A DNA stretch of 61,026 bases from DASTBU01 sp035711845 (GTDB lineage: Bacteria; Acidobacteriota; Vicinamibacteria; Vicinamibacterales; 2-12-FULL-66-21): the NCBI GenBank assembly GCA_035711845.1, contig DASTBU010000005.1:1-61026 (forward strand), given 5' to 3'. Each line of letters begins with the position of its first letter. Within the stretch, counting starts at the first letter, position 1. Of the stretch, positions 9,150 through 18,029 are shown one piece after another. The notes beneath the pieces were generated by a model. The model did no database searches and had not been told where the DNA came from. It saw nothing but the letters and a program-made list of their open reading frames with translations. The translations under genes and the position numbers were made by a program.

Positions 9150-11114
9150 CTACCCGGAAACGACCTGGCCGAGGCAGCCGAGCCAGTCCAGGAGACCCCG
9201 GCCTGCGACCGCGCCCCCGAGGACGAGCGCGGCGATTTTTCCGAGGGCCCCTCTGGACCAGAGTGCGGCGGTCCCGAACCCGAACAGCGCGGCGACCACG
9301 GGCTGAGCCGAAAGCGCGGCACGCATCTCGACTGGAGACACGAGGCCGAGCACGAAGAAGGCGATGACGACCGCGAGCCATCCGGCAAGGGCGCGCATCC
9401 AGGCGTCGCTCGCGCGCCGCGCGCCGAGGACAACCACCCCGACGATTCCGCCCGCAAGCAGCGGCAGCCCATAGAATTCGTACCGCAGCGCAAGGATGAA
9501 GCGCCCCGCCTTCACCGAGAGAGGCGCCACCATGGAGCGCGCCTGCTGCTGCCCACCCGAATCGAGAACGCGGGAGATCGTCTTCGCGTACACCTCGTGG
9601 AAATGCGAGTAGTAGATCGCGTACGAAAGAACCAGGGCGAGGGCGAGGGCCGCCGCCATCCAGACCGCGGCGCGCCTGGACTCGCTTCGAGTCCACAACC
9701 CGAGGGCGAGAGCGAGGACGATTGGCGCGCCGGTCGAGAGCGTGCTGAAATGCGACAGGAACGCGGCCGCCAGCAGCAAGGCCAGCCCGAGGCCCCATGC
9801 GGCGTAGGGAATACGGCCGAGGCACCAGCACGCCAGCAACACCGCGACCGCGAACAGGCTCTGGCCGAACGCGTTGGTCAGGTTGGCCGTGCACATCGTG
9901 TGCAGCCCCACGGGGACGAGCTGGAAGATCGCGGCGGCGACGACGGCCGGAGCCGGCCCCCAGAAGCGGCGAATCACGAGGAACAGCGCGAACGCCGCAA
10001 CGGCGTCGGTGACGAGAGCCATCGTCCGCAGCAGGATCAGCCGATCCGTCTCTGACGGAAAGGACGTCCACATGGGCATCGCAGCCACGTAGAGCCCTGG
10101 AGCGTACGGGAACTCGAAGAAGGGGCGGGGCGTCAGCGAGGTGAAAAAGTACTGCCCGGCGTGCACCAGTTGGGCGCGGTGCACCTGGAAGAAGCCGTCG
10201 CCCTTCATGACCGACGGATGGAGAAAAACGGCCGTGCGGAGCGCCAGCACGACGAGGACGGCCGTCAATGCCAGGCGGGCACTGCCATCGATGCTCCCCT
10301 TGCGCATCCGACCGACTGCCCCGCACACGAGCGCCCCTGTCGCCACGCCGAGATCGAAGCGGACCAGACGCCAGACGTAGTCGTCGCCGAGGAAGGCGGC
10401 ATCGAGGTTGAGCAACCAGGCGGAACCGGCAGCAACCGTGAACCCCGCCGCAAGCATCCAGGCGAGCGAGCCGCCGATGAGGGCAAAGGCGAGGCCGAGC
10501 GCGGCTCCGGCGAGCGCGCCCGCAAGCCATGCACGCCCTGGCACCCGGATCCAGCCATCCGGCCTCGACAGCGCAACCTCGTCAACGATCATTCCGAGCT
10601 CGCGGCGATCGTGTCCCCCGGGAACGAACCCATGCGAGAGCGTGAAGCCTATTTGGGTGCGCGAACGGCGCGCGGGTGGAATGTCCACCACGAACGTCTG
10701 CGGATGTCCGGTGAGGGCCACCCGCTCGACGGCCAGTCCGTCCACGGCCAATACCAGCTCCTGCGAGGGCCGGTCCGGCGCCCGCGAGGCGCCGCGCACC
10801 GTCAGACGGAGCTGATACACCTGGCTCCGATCGAGCAGCGGAATGACGAACGCACCGCCGGTGGCTGTCCAACTGAAGCTGCGCGACGAGTGCGTGTCGA
10901 ATTCGGCGGGGAACAGCCCACGCGCGTCGAACCAGGCGCGCGTGCGCGCCGCATAGCCAGCACCCGCGGCCGGACCCGCGATCCACTGTTCGCCTCGGAT
11001 GAGGCTCAGGATCACGAGGACGACGGGCAGCGCGAGCGCCGTGACCGCGATAATGAGGATGGCCCTGGCGCCGGAACCGAGGCCGGGGCGGTCCGGCGAT
11101 GCCGAATGAGGCAT
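9150..11114 (-). CDS. Multi-spanning membrane protein, GT-C glycosyltransferase-like
   Basis: An integral membrane protein of about 654 residues. After one N-terminal membrane segment comes a soluble beta-rich region (about residues 60-190), then roughly ten hydrophobic helices. AFLGDDYVWRLVRFD resembles the acidic first-loop motif (DD/DE) of GT-C fold lipid-sugar-dependent glycosyltransferases; the family assignment is inference. The start is one of two nearby ATGs (11114 or 11120); further upstream extension looks non-coding. It is divergent from another GT-C-like gene with a 146-base gap, so the two may share a control region and serve one glycan or envelope pathway. Confidence 0.7.
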   Translation of the reverse strand: MPHSASPDRPGLGSGARAILIIAVTALALPVVLVILSLIRGEQWIAGPAAGAGYAARTRAWFDARGLFPAEFDTHSSRSFSWTATGGAFVIPLLDRSQVYQLRLTVRGASRAPDRPSQELVLAVDGLAVERVALTGHPQTFVVDIPPARRSRTQIGFTLSHGFVPGGHDRRELGMIVDEVALSRPDGWIRVPGRAWLAGALAGAALGLAFALIGGSLAWMLAAGFTVAAGSAWLLNLDAAFLGDDYVWRLVRFDLGVATGALVCGAVGRMRKGSIDGSARLALTAVLVVLALRTAVFLHPSVMKGDGFFQVHRAQLVHAGQYFFTSLTPRPFFEFPYAPGLYVAAMPMWTSFPSETDRLILLRTMALVTDAVAAFALFLVIRRFWGPAPAVVAAAIFQLVPVGLHTMCTANLTNAFGQSLFAVAVLLACWCLGRIPYAAWGLGLALLLAAAFLSHFSTLSTGAPIVLALALGLWTRSESRRAAVWMAAALALALVLSYAIYYSHFHEVYAKTISRVLDSGGQQQARSMVAPLSVKAGRFILALRYEFYGLPLLAGGIVGVVVLGARRASDAWMRALAGWLAVVIAFFVLGLVSPVEMRAALSAQPVVAALFGFGTAALWSRGALGKIAALVLGGAVAGRGLLDWLGCLGQVVSG

Positions 11115-11260
11115 GAACATACAGCGGACGGCCTGGTGCCGGATGGCGTAGCAGTCGGAGCACCTCCAGCGCGGCTGATTATCGCAGTCCCGACGGCTTT
11201 CTTCAACGGATCGATCGCGCGATCGCTTCGGGAAACCGTGAATAATACTCGTCACGACCG

Positions 11261-12829
11261 ATGCACGAACTGAGATCGCACCCGGCAGCTCTCCTCATCG
11301 TAATGTTCCTGGCCGTCCTCGGCTGCAGCCGACTGGCTCGAGCAGGAAGGATGGCTGCACCAGCCCGGATCGTCCGCGCTCTTTTGATCTTCGGCTCGCT
11401 CGCCGTCACGCTCGCCTACGCCGCGATCGTGATCTGGTATGCTCGCGAGCCCGCGTTCTTCGATCACGCGGAGCCGACAATCCCGGCGGTCGCCTCCGTG
11501 TTCTCCGCCGGGAGGCCCCTGTATCCGGCGCTCGACGCCCCCGAGCGGTACGCGCACATCTACGGTCCCGCGCTGTTCCTCGTCCATGCGGCGGCACTGG
11601 CGCTCCTCGGGCCCTCGATTGTTGCGTCGAAGCTCGTGGGCGCACTCGCGATCCTCGTCGGGCTGGTCGCGAGCTATTCGGTATTCCGCAGGCGCGCCGA
11701 CGTCGTCGGCGCGCTGTCGGCGACCGCCGTATGCGCGCTGGTTTTTGCGACATTCGACAACGTCTCGTATTGGACCAGGTCGGATCCGCTCCTCGTCTTG
11801 TGCGTGGCTGTGGGGCTTCTTGCGGCGCACCTTCCGAGCCGCACACTCTCGGCAATCGCGCTTGGCGCGACGACCGGCATCGCGGTGAACCTCAAGTTCA
11901 CTGGACCGCTGTACCTGATGCCGGTGTTCGCGATAGCGGTCGCCGAACATGGCGCACGGACCGCGAGCAGAGCCGCCCTGCTGGCCGTGCCGGTTGCGGT
12001 TGCGCCCTACCTGCTGCCGAACGTCTCGCTGGCGCACTATTGGGACTACGTGCAGCTGTCAGCGCGAAACGGTCTGGTGACGGCGAAGGTTCTCCAGAAC
12101 GCCGAGTGGGCAGCCTGGCTCGCGGCGCCGCTGGCGGCGGTCGTGATCGATGGCTGGAAGGCCGTGCAGGTGCGCAGGGGCGCGGCAGGTCACCTGTCGT
12201 CGCTCGCGCTCTCGATGGCGATCGTCACAATCGCCGCGGCCAAGCCGGGTGCGGGTCCCTATCATCTGCTGCCGTTCGTTCCGGTCCTGGCCTATGCGTT
12301 TCTGTGGACGACGCCGGCGCCGTTTCTGACGGGTGCCCGGAAGGTGCTATGCGCCGCGTTCGCGGCTGCCGCATCGTTGCTCGCGGTTGCGGACCAGGCG
12401 CTCATCGTCAGAACAGTGCCCGGACGCAATCTCGAGGCGGCCATCGCGGATCTCCGTCGCTTCACGGATCAACACCCGGAACGACGGGTCGCGGTGGGAT
12501 ATGCGGGGACGTCGTATCTCTCGCATGCCCGGCCCGAGGTGGTATTCCGCACGGGCGACTACCTGATCGATGCTCCGGCCGTGCAGGAGCATCGACTCTC
12601 CGGCCTGCCCCTGCCGGAATCCACCATGCGCGCGATCGCTGAATGTCGAGTGGAGGTCTGGCTCATCCCGCACGGGGCCGCGCCATTTGCCGTCCCGAGC
12701 GCGTATCCGCCGGAGGCTCTGGCGGAGGTGTTCCCGGAGGAATTCCGCCGCGCCTTCCTCGGCCAGTACGCCAGGACCGGCGAGGCCGGAGGGTTTGACG
12801 TGTGGGAGTGCAGGGGACAGGCACCCTAA
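11261..12829 (+). CDS. Membrane glycosyltransferase-like protein (GT39/PMT-like)
   Basis: A 522-residue polytopic protein with about 10-12 hydrophobic segments. The first periplasmic loop contains FFDHAEPTIPAV and RYAHIYGPALFL, as in GT39/ArnT-like transferases that use polyprenyl-phosphate sugars. The last about 130 residues are a soluble domain (RRVAVGYAGTSYLSHARPEV). The stop codon falls inside the first unit of a 17-bp tandem repeat. The donor and acceptor cannot be named. Confidence 0.7.
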   Translation: MHELRSHPAALLIVMFLAVLGCSRLARAGRMAAPARIVRALLIFGSLAVTLAYAAIVIWYAREPAFFDHAEPTIPAVASVFSAGRPLYPALDAPERYAHIYGPALFLVHAAALALLGPSIVASKLVGALAILVGLVASYSVFRRRADVVGALSATAVCALVFATFDNVSYWTRSDPLLVLCVAVGLLAAHLPSRTLSAIALGATTGIAVNLKFTGPLYLMPVFAIAVAEHGARTASRAALLAVPVAVAPYLLPNVSLAHYWDYVQLSARNGLVTAKVLQNAEWAAWLAAPLAAVVIDGWKAVQVRRGAAGHLSSLALSMAIVTIAAAKPGAGPYHLLPFVPVLAYAFLWTTPAPFLTGARKVLCAAFAAAASLLAVADQALIVRTVPGRNLEAAIADLRRFTDQHPERRVAVGYAGTSYLSHARPEVVFRTGDYLIDAPAVQEHRLSGLPLPESTMRAIAECRVEVWLIPHGAAPFAVPSAYPPEALAEVFPEEFRRAFLGQYARTGEAGGFDVWECRGQAP

Positions 12830-12897
12830 GGGGACAGGCACTCTAAGGGGACAGGCACCCTAAGGGGACAGGCACCCTAAGGGGACAGGCACCCTAC
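12813..12897. repeat. Five tandem copies of a 17-bp repeat at two convergent 3' ends
   Basis: The unit GGGGACAGGCACCCTAA occurs at 12813, 12830 (one change), 12847, 12864 and 12881 (last base changed). The array contains the stop codon of the upstream plus-strand gene (TAA in unit 1) and the stop of mreB on the minus strand (last unit), so it fills the convergent gap exactly. On the minus strand the core reads GGTGCCTGTCCCC. A related GGTGCCTGAC...CCCC stretch occurs at 25463-25480, also between convergent genes. Confidence 0.9.
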
Positions 12898-13901
12898 GCC
12901 ACCGCAACGCGGTTGAGCAGGTCGCGGTCGCTCAGCAATGCGCCCGCACCGAGGACGACCGTGTCGAGCGGGTTCTCGGCCAGGATCACGTGGAGCCCGG
13001 TTTCCTGCTCCAGGTGCTTGTCCAGCTTGCGGAGCAACGCCACGCCGCCGGTCAGGATGACACCGCGATCGTGGATGTCGCCGGACAGCTCTGGGGGAAC
13101 CCGTTCCAGCGCTTCGCGGACCGCCTTGACGATCGCCTTGATCGGTTCCGACAGCGCGTCGCGGATCTCGGCATCCGTGATCATCACGGTCCTCGGCAGG
13201 CCCTCCGAGAGGTGACGGCCCTTCACTTCCATCCGCAGCGGCGCCTCGAGCGGCGCGGCCGACCCGATGTCGCACTTGATCTGTTCGGCGGTGCGCTCGC
13301 CGATGAGCAGGTTGTGCCGTCGCTTCATATGCTGGATGATCGCCTCGTCCATCTCGCCGCCGGCCACCCGCAGGGACCGGCCGTAGACGACGCCCGCCAG
13401 CGAGACGACGGCGATATCGGTGGTGCCGCCGCCGACATCGATGATCATGTTGCCGGTCGCCTCGGTGACCGGCAGGCCCGCCCCGATCGCCGCGGCCATC
13501 GGCTCGTCCACCAACCGCACCTCGCTCACCTTCATGCGGCTGGCGCTCTCCTTCACCGCGCGCCGTTCGACCTGCGTGCTGGCGGGTGGGACGCCGATCA
13601 CCAGTCGCGTGCGCGGGTGCGAGCGCCCCCGGACCTTCCGCACGAAGTGCAGGAGCATCTTCTCGACGGCCTCGAAATCGGCGATGACGCCGTGCTTCAT
13701 CGGGCGGATCGGCGTGATGTTCGCGGGTGTTCGTCCCAGCATGTCGCGCGCGTCGGCGCCAATGGCCTCGATGTCCCCGCGCGCGGTGTTGAAGGCCACG
13801 ATCGTGGGCTCGCTCAGCGCGATTTCGCCCCGCGTGAATATGCAGGTGTTGACCGTGCCCAGGTCGACAGCCACGTCCGCCGCGAGCGAGAACAGGCCCA
13901 T
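12894..13901 (-). CDS. mreB: Rod shape-determining protein MreB
   Basis: Bacterial actin homologue that organises lateral cell-wall synthesis at the inner membrane. It has 335 residues. Visible actin-fold elements: phosphate-1 loop VAVDLGTVNTCIF at residues 8-20, phosphate-2 MIIDVGGGTTDIAVVSLAG, and adenosine motif GVILTGGVALL. The start MGLFSLAADVAVD is chosen by homology; an open frame extends 95 codons upstream but does not look like MreB. No mreC or mreD is adjacent, unlike the common mreBCD order, so this may be a stand-alone or second copy. Confidence 0.93.
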   Translation of the reverse strand: MGLFSLAADVAVDLGTVNTCIFTRGEIALSEPTIVAFNTARGDIEAIGADARDMLGRTPANITPIRPMKHGVIADFEAVEKMLLHFVRKVRGRSHPRTRLVIGVPPASTQVERRAVKESASRMKVSEVRLVDEPMAAAIGAGLPVTEATGNMIIDVGGGTTDIAVVSLAGVVYGRSLRVAGGEMDEAIIQHMKRRHNLLIGERTAEQIKCDIGSAAPLEAPLRMEVKGRHLSEGLPRTVMITDAEIRDALSEPIKAIVKAVREALERVPPELSGDIHDRGVILTGGVALLRKLDKHLEQETGLHVILAENPLDTVVLGAGALLSDRDLLNRVAVA

Positions 13902-14273
13902 AGCAATCAACGCTAACAAGTTCGGTTCCGTCTGCCACGGGCGCCGCGATCGCCGGAAAGTCTGGCGATTCGGGATCAACAGAGGCTGAACGCCGGTTTC
14001 GCGCCGCTGAGGACGCGACAGTTTGCGCGCGCCGATTACGGTTCTGCGCGCGATTTCACGCGCGTCCGATCCGTCCCCGCCTGGGGAAACGCGCCGAATT
14101 CTCACCTCCGTCCACGTCAGTTTTGTAATCGCACGGCACGCTCTCTCGGTCCGGTACCCTGCACGACTGTTGCATTTCTTCTGCACGCGCCGCGTGGCGC
14201 GCGCGCTCGCGAACGCCGATTATTCACGCTCTCATGCAGGTTCGCCGCAGATCGTGGATGGCCGGAGGCAAGC
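13902..14273. promoter_or_regulatory. Divergent intergenic region between mreB and a small membrane protein
   Basis: These 372 bases should hold the mreB promoter (minus) and that of the plus-strand gene at 14274. The imperfect palindrome GCGCG-N8-CGCGC lies near 14047-14064. No other element or coding potential was recognised. Confidence 0.35.
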
Positions 14274-14648
14274 GTGAGGCGCGAGATGTTCTACCGGGTT
14301 CCAGACTTCGGGTCCTGTTTACGGAGACCGATCAGCATGAACGAGCAACGGCACGGCGAGCATCTTGGTCAGCCCCTGTTCCTGGACGAAACGCCCGATC
14401 TGCATCGGCGGACGAAGCCGGAGCCGAACGCGATCGACGATTTGTTCGCTGACGAAGACGCGCTCCCTCCCGGTTCCAGAAGCGGCTCACCCAGGCATCG
14501 AGGTCTCTCGTTCGCCGATTCGTGGACCGCGATCTCAGATCATCTCAACTCGCCGGCGTTGCGACGATTCCGCAGCGTGCTGTTCGTCGCTCTGGTCATC
14601 GCCGCCGTGCTCTTCGGATTCCTCGCCGCACGCGCCTTACTCAACTGA
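14274..14648 (+). CDS. Small single-pass membrane protein, unknown function
   Basis: A 124-residue protein with an acidic, probably disordered N-terminal region (residues 1-95) and one C-terminal hydrophobic helix (VLFVALVIAAVLFGFLAARA), so likely tail-anchored. The GTG at 14274 is preferred because GGAGG at 14264-14268 gives good spacing; an internal ATG at 14337 is possible. The family was not recognised. The next plus-strand gene encodes a glucosaminidase lipoprotein, which hints at an envelope role. Confidence 0.6.
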   Translation: MRREMFYRVPDFGSCLRRPISMNEQRHGEHLGQPLFLDETPDLHRRTKPEPNAIDDLFADEDALPPGSRSGSPRHRGLSFADSWTAISDHLNSPALRRFRSVLFVALVIAAVLFGFLAARALLN

Positions 14649-14730
14649 TCGGGGACGGCCCCGGCGCTGCCGTCCTTTCCGTCGTAGTCCAAGGTGGATG
14701 TGGTACCGTGTGGCGCCGAAGTGTGCCGCT

Positions 14731-15402
14731 ATGGCTGCATCCCTCCAGCACGTGCACCGTCTCTCCGTTGTCGCAGGGCTGTCGGGCCTGATGGCGGCGT
14801 GCGGGTCGCAACAACGACCAACGACCCCCCCCGGCGCCGCGCGGCCGGCAGATGCCGTCACGATCCTCGGGCCTGCCCGCCTGACCGCCGCTCAACTCGT
14901 CGCCTGGTTCGAGGGCCGGACGCCCCGGCCGCCAGGCGGCTTCGCCGCAACGGTAGCTGTCGAAGCCCTTGCGGCGTCCTACATCGAAGAGGGAAGGGCC
15001 GAGGGGGTGACCGGTGACATCGCCTTCGTCCAGGGGATAGTCGAAACCGGGTGGTTCCGGTTCACTGGACTCGTGTCCGCATCCTCGAACAATTTCGCCG
15101 GCATCGGTGCGACCGGCTCGAACCGGGAACCGGCTTCTTTCCCGGACGCGCGCACCGGCGTGCGCGCTCAGATACAACACCTGCGCGCCTACGCTGACCC
15201 CCGTGCGTGGCGGTGTGCCGTTCCTCCGTTACACAATCCGTGTGTCGATCCGAGATTCGATCTGGTCCTGCCGAAAGGCAGGGCGCCAACGTGGAACGAT
15301 CTCGGGAACGGCGAGTGGGCCGCTGCGCCGACGTACGGACGTCGCATCCTCGTTCTCTACGACGAGGCGCTGGCGTTTGTCACGGGCCGCCCGAATCCGT
15401 AG
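14731..15402 (+). CDS. Glucosaminidase-domain lipoprotein (peptidoglycan hydrolase)
   Basis: A predicted peptidoglycan N-acetylglucosaminidase (FlgJ/LytD/Bax type) of 223 residues. A lipobox LMAAC near residue 24 suggests a lipid-anchored envelope protein. The domain core is visible: VEALAASYIEEGRAEGVTGD (helix leading to the catalytic Glu), IAFVQGIVETGWF and SSNNFAGIGATG, a classic glucosaminidase signature. The C-terminal part (YADPRAWRCAVPPLHNP) continues the fold. An ATG at 14698 is also in frame, but the chosen start gives the better signal peptide. Confidence 0.85.
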   Translation: MAASLQHVHRLSVVAGLSGLMAACGSQQRPTTPPGAARPADAVTILGPARLTAAQLVAWFEGRTPRPPGGFAATVAVEALAASYIEEGRAEGVTGDIAFVQGIVETGWFRFTGLVSASSNNFAGIGATGSNREPASFPDARTGVRAQIQHLRAYADPRAWRCAVPPLHNPCVDPRFDLVLPKGRAPTWNDLGNGEWAAAPTYGRRILVLYDEALAFVTGRPNP

Positions 15403-15426
15403 GCCGCGTCCCGCCGCCCCACCAGT

Positions 15427-15855
15427 TCACGAAGTGCCAAGCTCTGTGTGCCGCGACCCGCCGACGGCCGGTTGCGCGGTCGCGGATCCTCGCATGATCG
15501 CGACCGGGTGCCGGGGCTCGTACAGCATGACCTGCACGTTGCCCGGCAGGTTCAGCATCACGGTGATCCCGTAGCCTTCGTCCTTGGGCTCGCCGATGAC
15601 CTGGATGCCTTTCACTCGAAGCTCCCGGATTGTTGCGTCGATGTCGTCGCACATCAGCGTGAACTGGTGGCGCACGCCCGTTTCCCAGGTCGGACCCTCG
15701 GCGGGATGCACGCCGAGCTCGGCCGGAGGCAGCGCAAAGATCAGCCAGCCGTCGCCGGCGTCGACATGTTTCCAGCCGAATACATCACGCAGGGCCGCGC
15801 GAAGCGCCTCGGCTTCGGGAGTGTAGAGCAGGACGTGCGCGCCGATGATTGCCAT
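15427..15855 (-). CDS. VOC family (glyoxalase/bleomycin-resistance fold) protein
   Basis: A 142-residue single VOC domain: AHVLLYTPEAEALRAALRDV, then LMCDDIDATIRELRVKGIQV and the C-terminal strand GNVQVMLYEP. The metal-binding pattern is incomplete, so whether it is an enzyme or a binding protein is open. Its start lies 7 bases after the stop of the upstream DUF885 gene, so they are probably co-transcribed. Confidence 0.85.
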   Translation of the reverse strand: MAIIGAHVLLYTPEAEALRAALRDVFGWKHVDAGDGWLIFALPPAELGVHPAEGPTWETGVRHQFTLMCDDIDATIRELRVKGIQVIGEPKDEGYGITVMLNLPGNVQVMLYEPRHPVAIMRGSATAQPAVGGSRHTELGTS

Positions 15856-15862
15856 GAGAACC

Positions 15863-17542
15863 TCATTTCACACTGGAGGCGGCGGCTCGCGCCGCCAGCA
15901 CGTTTTCCAGATCCGGGCCAACTTCGCCCACCAGTTCCCATCGAATGAGCGAAATCGGGATCAAGCCCGCCGCATCGAATTCGTCCATGAACCGCTTCAT
16001 CGTGAAACCGGTCCCCATCTGCCGGCGTCGATCGGCCAGCAGCTGTTCAATCTGGATCTTGCCGATGACGTAACTGGTGCCGTAAGTCGGCTGGCGCAGG
16101 TAGAGATGCTGCTCCGAGCGGACGAGTCGTCCTTCCAGGCTGAGCCATCCACGCGGCGTATGTTCCGTCGTGAATCGGGCAGCCTCTTCCAGCGTCGCCT
16201 GGTTGGCATGCATGCGGAGGTCTCCGAGCGCCCGGGCTGCACGCTGCGCGAGCAGGATGAAGATCAACTCCCGCGATCGCGGCCGGGCGTCGAACATCCC
16301 GGCATGGAGCATCATCTCTTCCCAGCCGGTCGCGTGCCCCTCAGTGCGCGAGATGAAGATGTTGTAGAGCAGCGGCCCGCGGCGTATCGGGCTCGAATGG
16401 GGGTCCTGCGCCATTCGCGCCTTGTCGAACCAGTGATAGCCATGGGTCCGCATCACCTGCGGGTCGTGATGGTCCACCTCGCCGAAGAACTCCCGTGGCG
16501 CGGGCGCGTACCTGCCCACGCGGACCCGGAGTGCGGGATCCATGTAGTCGCGGATCGTCATGATCTGACGATCCGCGAGAAACGCCATGTAATCGGTGAC
16601 GCCTGCCGCCGCGCGCCTGTCGTATTCCGCGGCATCCGATATCGGGCGGGATGCCGGCTGGTTCGCGTTGCGCTGCTCTTCGAGCGCGAGCGACGACAGC
16701 GCCCGCGCGAGCTCGCGCTCCATGAGCGCCACCTCCTCGCGCCACGTATATGGCAGGAGCGAGACGTTCCGCAGATACCAGTCGTAGTTCTCGACGCCGA
16801 TGCCCGAGGATCCCTTCTTCGAGGACGCTTGCCCTTCCAGCCAGTCCGCAAATGCCTCCGTCGCCTTGCGCGCCTGCTCCACCTCGGTCCGGAGGGCGAC
16901 GCTGTTCTGACCCGTCAGCCGCGCAGCGAAGCGCCCGAGATCCACGGCCTGTTGCCGGATGGATCGCGTGCCGTAGATCCAGAGGTCCCGCTTGTCCTCC
17001 GTGAGGTTCCGCCGTGCCTGCTCGAGCAGGGCGGGAATCGCCCGCATGCCGGCACCAATCTCCGAGAGGCTCTCGGCCGTCAGCGGGAACTCGTACTGCC
17101 ACAACTCCACGCCGCCGTACGCGTAGTTACCCTCGCGCGCCGGTTGATCGCTTTCCGACGAAAAAGCCGTGACATAGAAGGCCGGGTCACTCGCCCAGGG
17201 CCGAATCACCCGGTGGTCGAAGTCCAGCCCGTTCATCTCGGCCCGCACGATGTGATGGTCGGCCTGCTGCGGGATCGGCCAGCCGGACGGATCGATGGCG
17301 CTGAGCCGACGTTGAAACCCGGCCAGTTCGCGGTGCTGCGCCGCCATCGACGCCGCAGTGTAGTCCGGCACGCCCTGAACGAGCTTCGGCCGCTGGAAGG
17401 CGCGCCACTCCTTGAAGAGCGCGACGAGCTCAGGATAGCCGGCATGCGTTTGCGCGACTGGCCAGGCGGGAAGCGAGGCGCGATCCGCAGCGATGATGAA
17501 GAAGGTGGCCAGCACGAGAAATACGCACGCTGGACGAAACAT
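15863..17542 (-). CDS. DUF885 family secreted protein
   Basis: A 559-residue exported protein with signal peptide at residues 1-20 (RPACVFLVLATFFIIAADRA). The DUF885 fold is inferred from helical repeats and the conserved stretch SRTEGHATGWEEMM, equivalent to the HExxxGH-like zinc-peptidase-type motif of the family (the second DUF885 gene in this window has HEAIPGH). GGAGG lies 5 bases before the ATG at 17542, which beats the longer frame. A putative metallopeptidase or carboxypeptidase role is inference. Confidence 0.75.
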   Translation of the reverse strand: MFRPACVFLVLATFFIIAADRASLPAWPVAQTHAGYPELVALFKEWRAFQRPKLVQGVPDYTAASMAAQHRELAGFQRRLSAIDPSGWPIPQQADHHIVRAEMNGLDFDHRVIRPWASDPAFYVTAFSSESDQPAREGNYAYGGVELWQYEFPLTAESLSEIGAGMRAIPALLEQARRNLTEDKRDLWIYGTRSIRQQAVDLGRFAARLTGQNSVALRTEVEQARKATEAFADWLEGQASSKKGSSGIGVENYDWYLRNVSLLPYTWREEVALMERELARALSSLALEEQRNANQPASRPISDAAEYDRRAAAGVTDYMAFLADRQIMTIRDYMDPALRVRVGRYAPAPREFFGEVDHHDPQVMRTHGYHWFDKARMAQDPHSSPIRRGPLLYNIFISRTEGHATGWEEMMLHAGMFDARPRSRELIFILLAQRAARALGDLRMHANQATLEEAARFTTEHTPRGWLSLEGRLVRSEQHLYLRQPTYGTSYVIGKIQIEQLLADRRRQMGTGFTMKRFMDEFDAAGLIPISLIRWELVGEVGPDLENVLAARAAASSVK

Positions 17543-17644
17543 CCGGCCTCCGCCGCTCAATCTCCACTCCCCGAATGAAATCCCAATTTCCACCCCCCAA
17601 TCCACAATCAATCCGCAATCTCCCATCGACGAATCCGCGATCCT

Positions 17645-18025
17645 TCAGCGCCATTCCGGCGAATAATTTCGCCGGCGGATTCGCTCTTCGACGACGAGGC
17701 TCAGCCAGAACAACGCGAACACTTCGAAGAGGGCGATGAACGCATAGATCGCGAAGCGCGTGAACGCGCTCGGGTCGGGAAAGCAGACCGTGCCCGCCTC
17801 GAGGCATCGCTGCAGCAGGATGTCGAGCGCGGCGTGTTCCCTGAAGATCAGCGCGAAGGCCACCCCGAACAGCACGCCGGTTCCGACGATGTTGCCGAGG
17901 ATCGCCTGACCCGTGCGCCAGAACGGGGATGCCGCGAGCAGTGCGACCGGCAGCGGCACCGTCGCCTGCAGCACGATCCAGAACCAGCTCAGCTCGTTCA
18001 ACACGCCGCGCGCCGTCGGGTCCAC
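17645..18025 (-). CDS. Small polytopic membrane protein in the ABC operon
   Basis: 126 residues with about three hydrophobic helices (FWIVLQATVPLPVALLAA, GNIVGTGVLFGVAFALIF, IYAFIALFEVFALFWLSLVV). It begins 4 bases after the ABC ATPase stop, so it is the last gene of the sugar-transport operon. The family was not recognised; it may be an accessory membrane component or an unrelated passenger. Confidence 0.65.
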   Translation of the reverse strand: MDPTARGVLNELSWFWIVLQATVPLPVALLAASPFWRTGQAILGNIVGTGVLFGVAFALIFREHAALDILLQRCLEAGTVCFPDPSAFTRFAIYAFIALFEVFALFWLSLVVEERIRRRNYSPEWR

Positions 18026-18029
18026 CGCC

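Noticed and set aside
12813..12897. Tandem repeats as a CRISPR array
   Set aside because: Units are 17 bp and directly adjacent without spacers; no cas genes.
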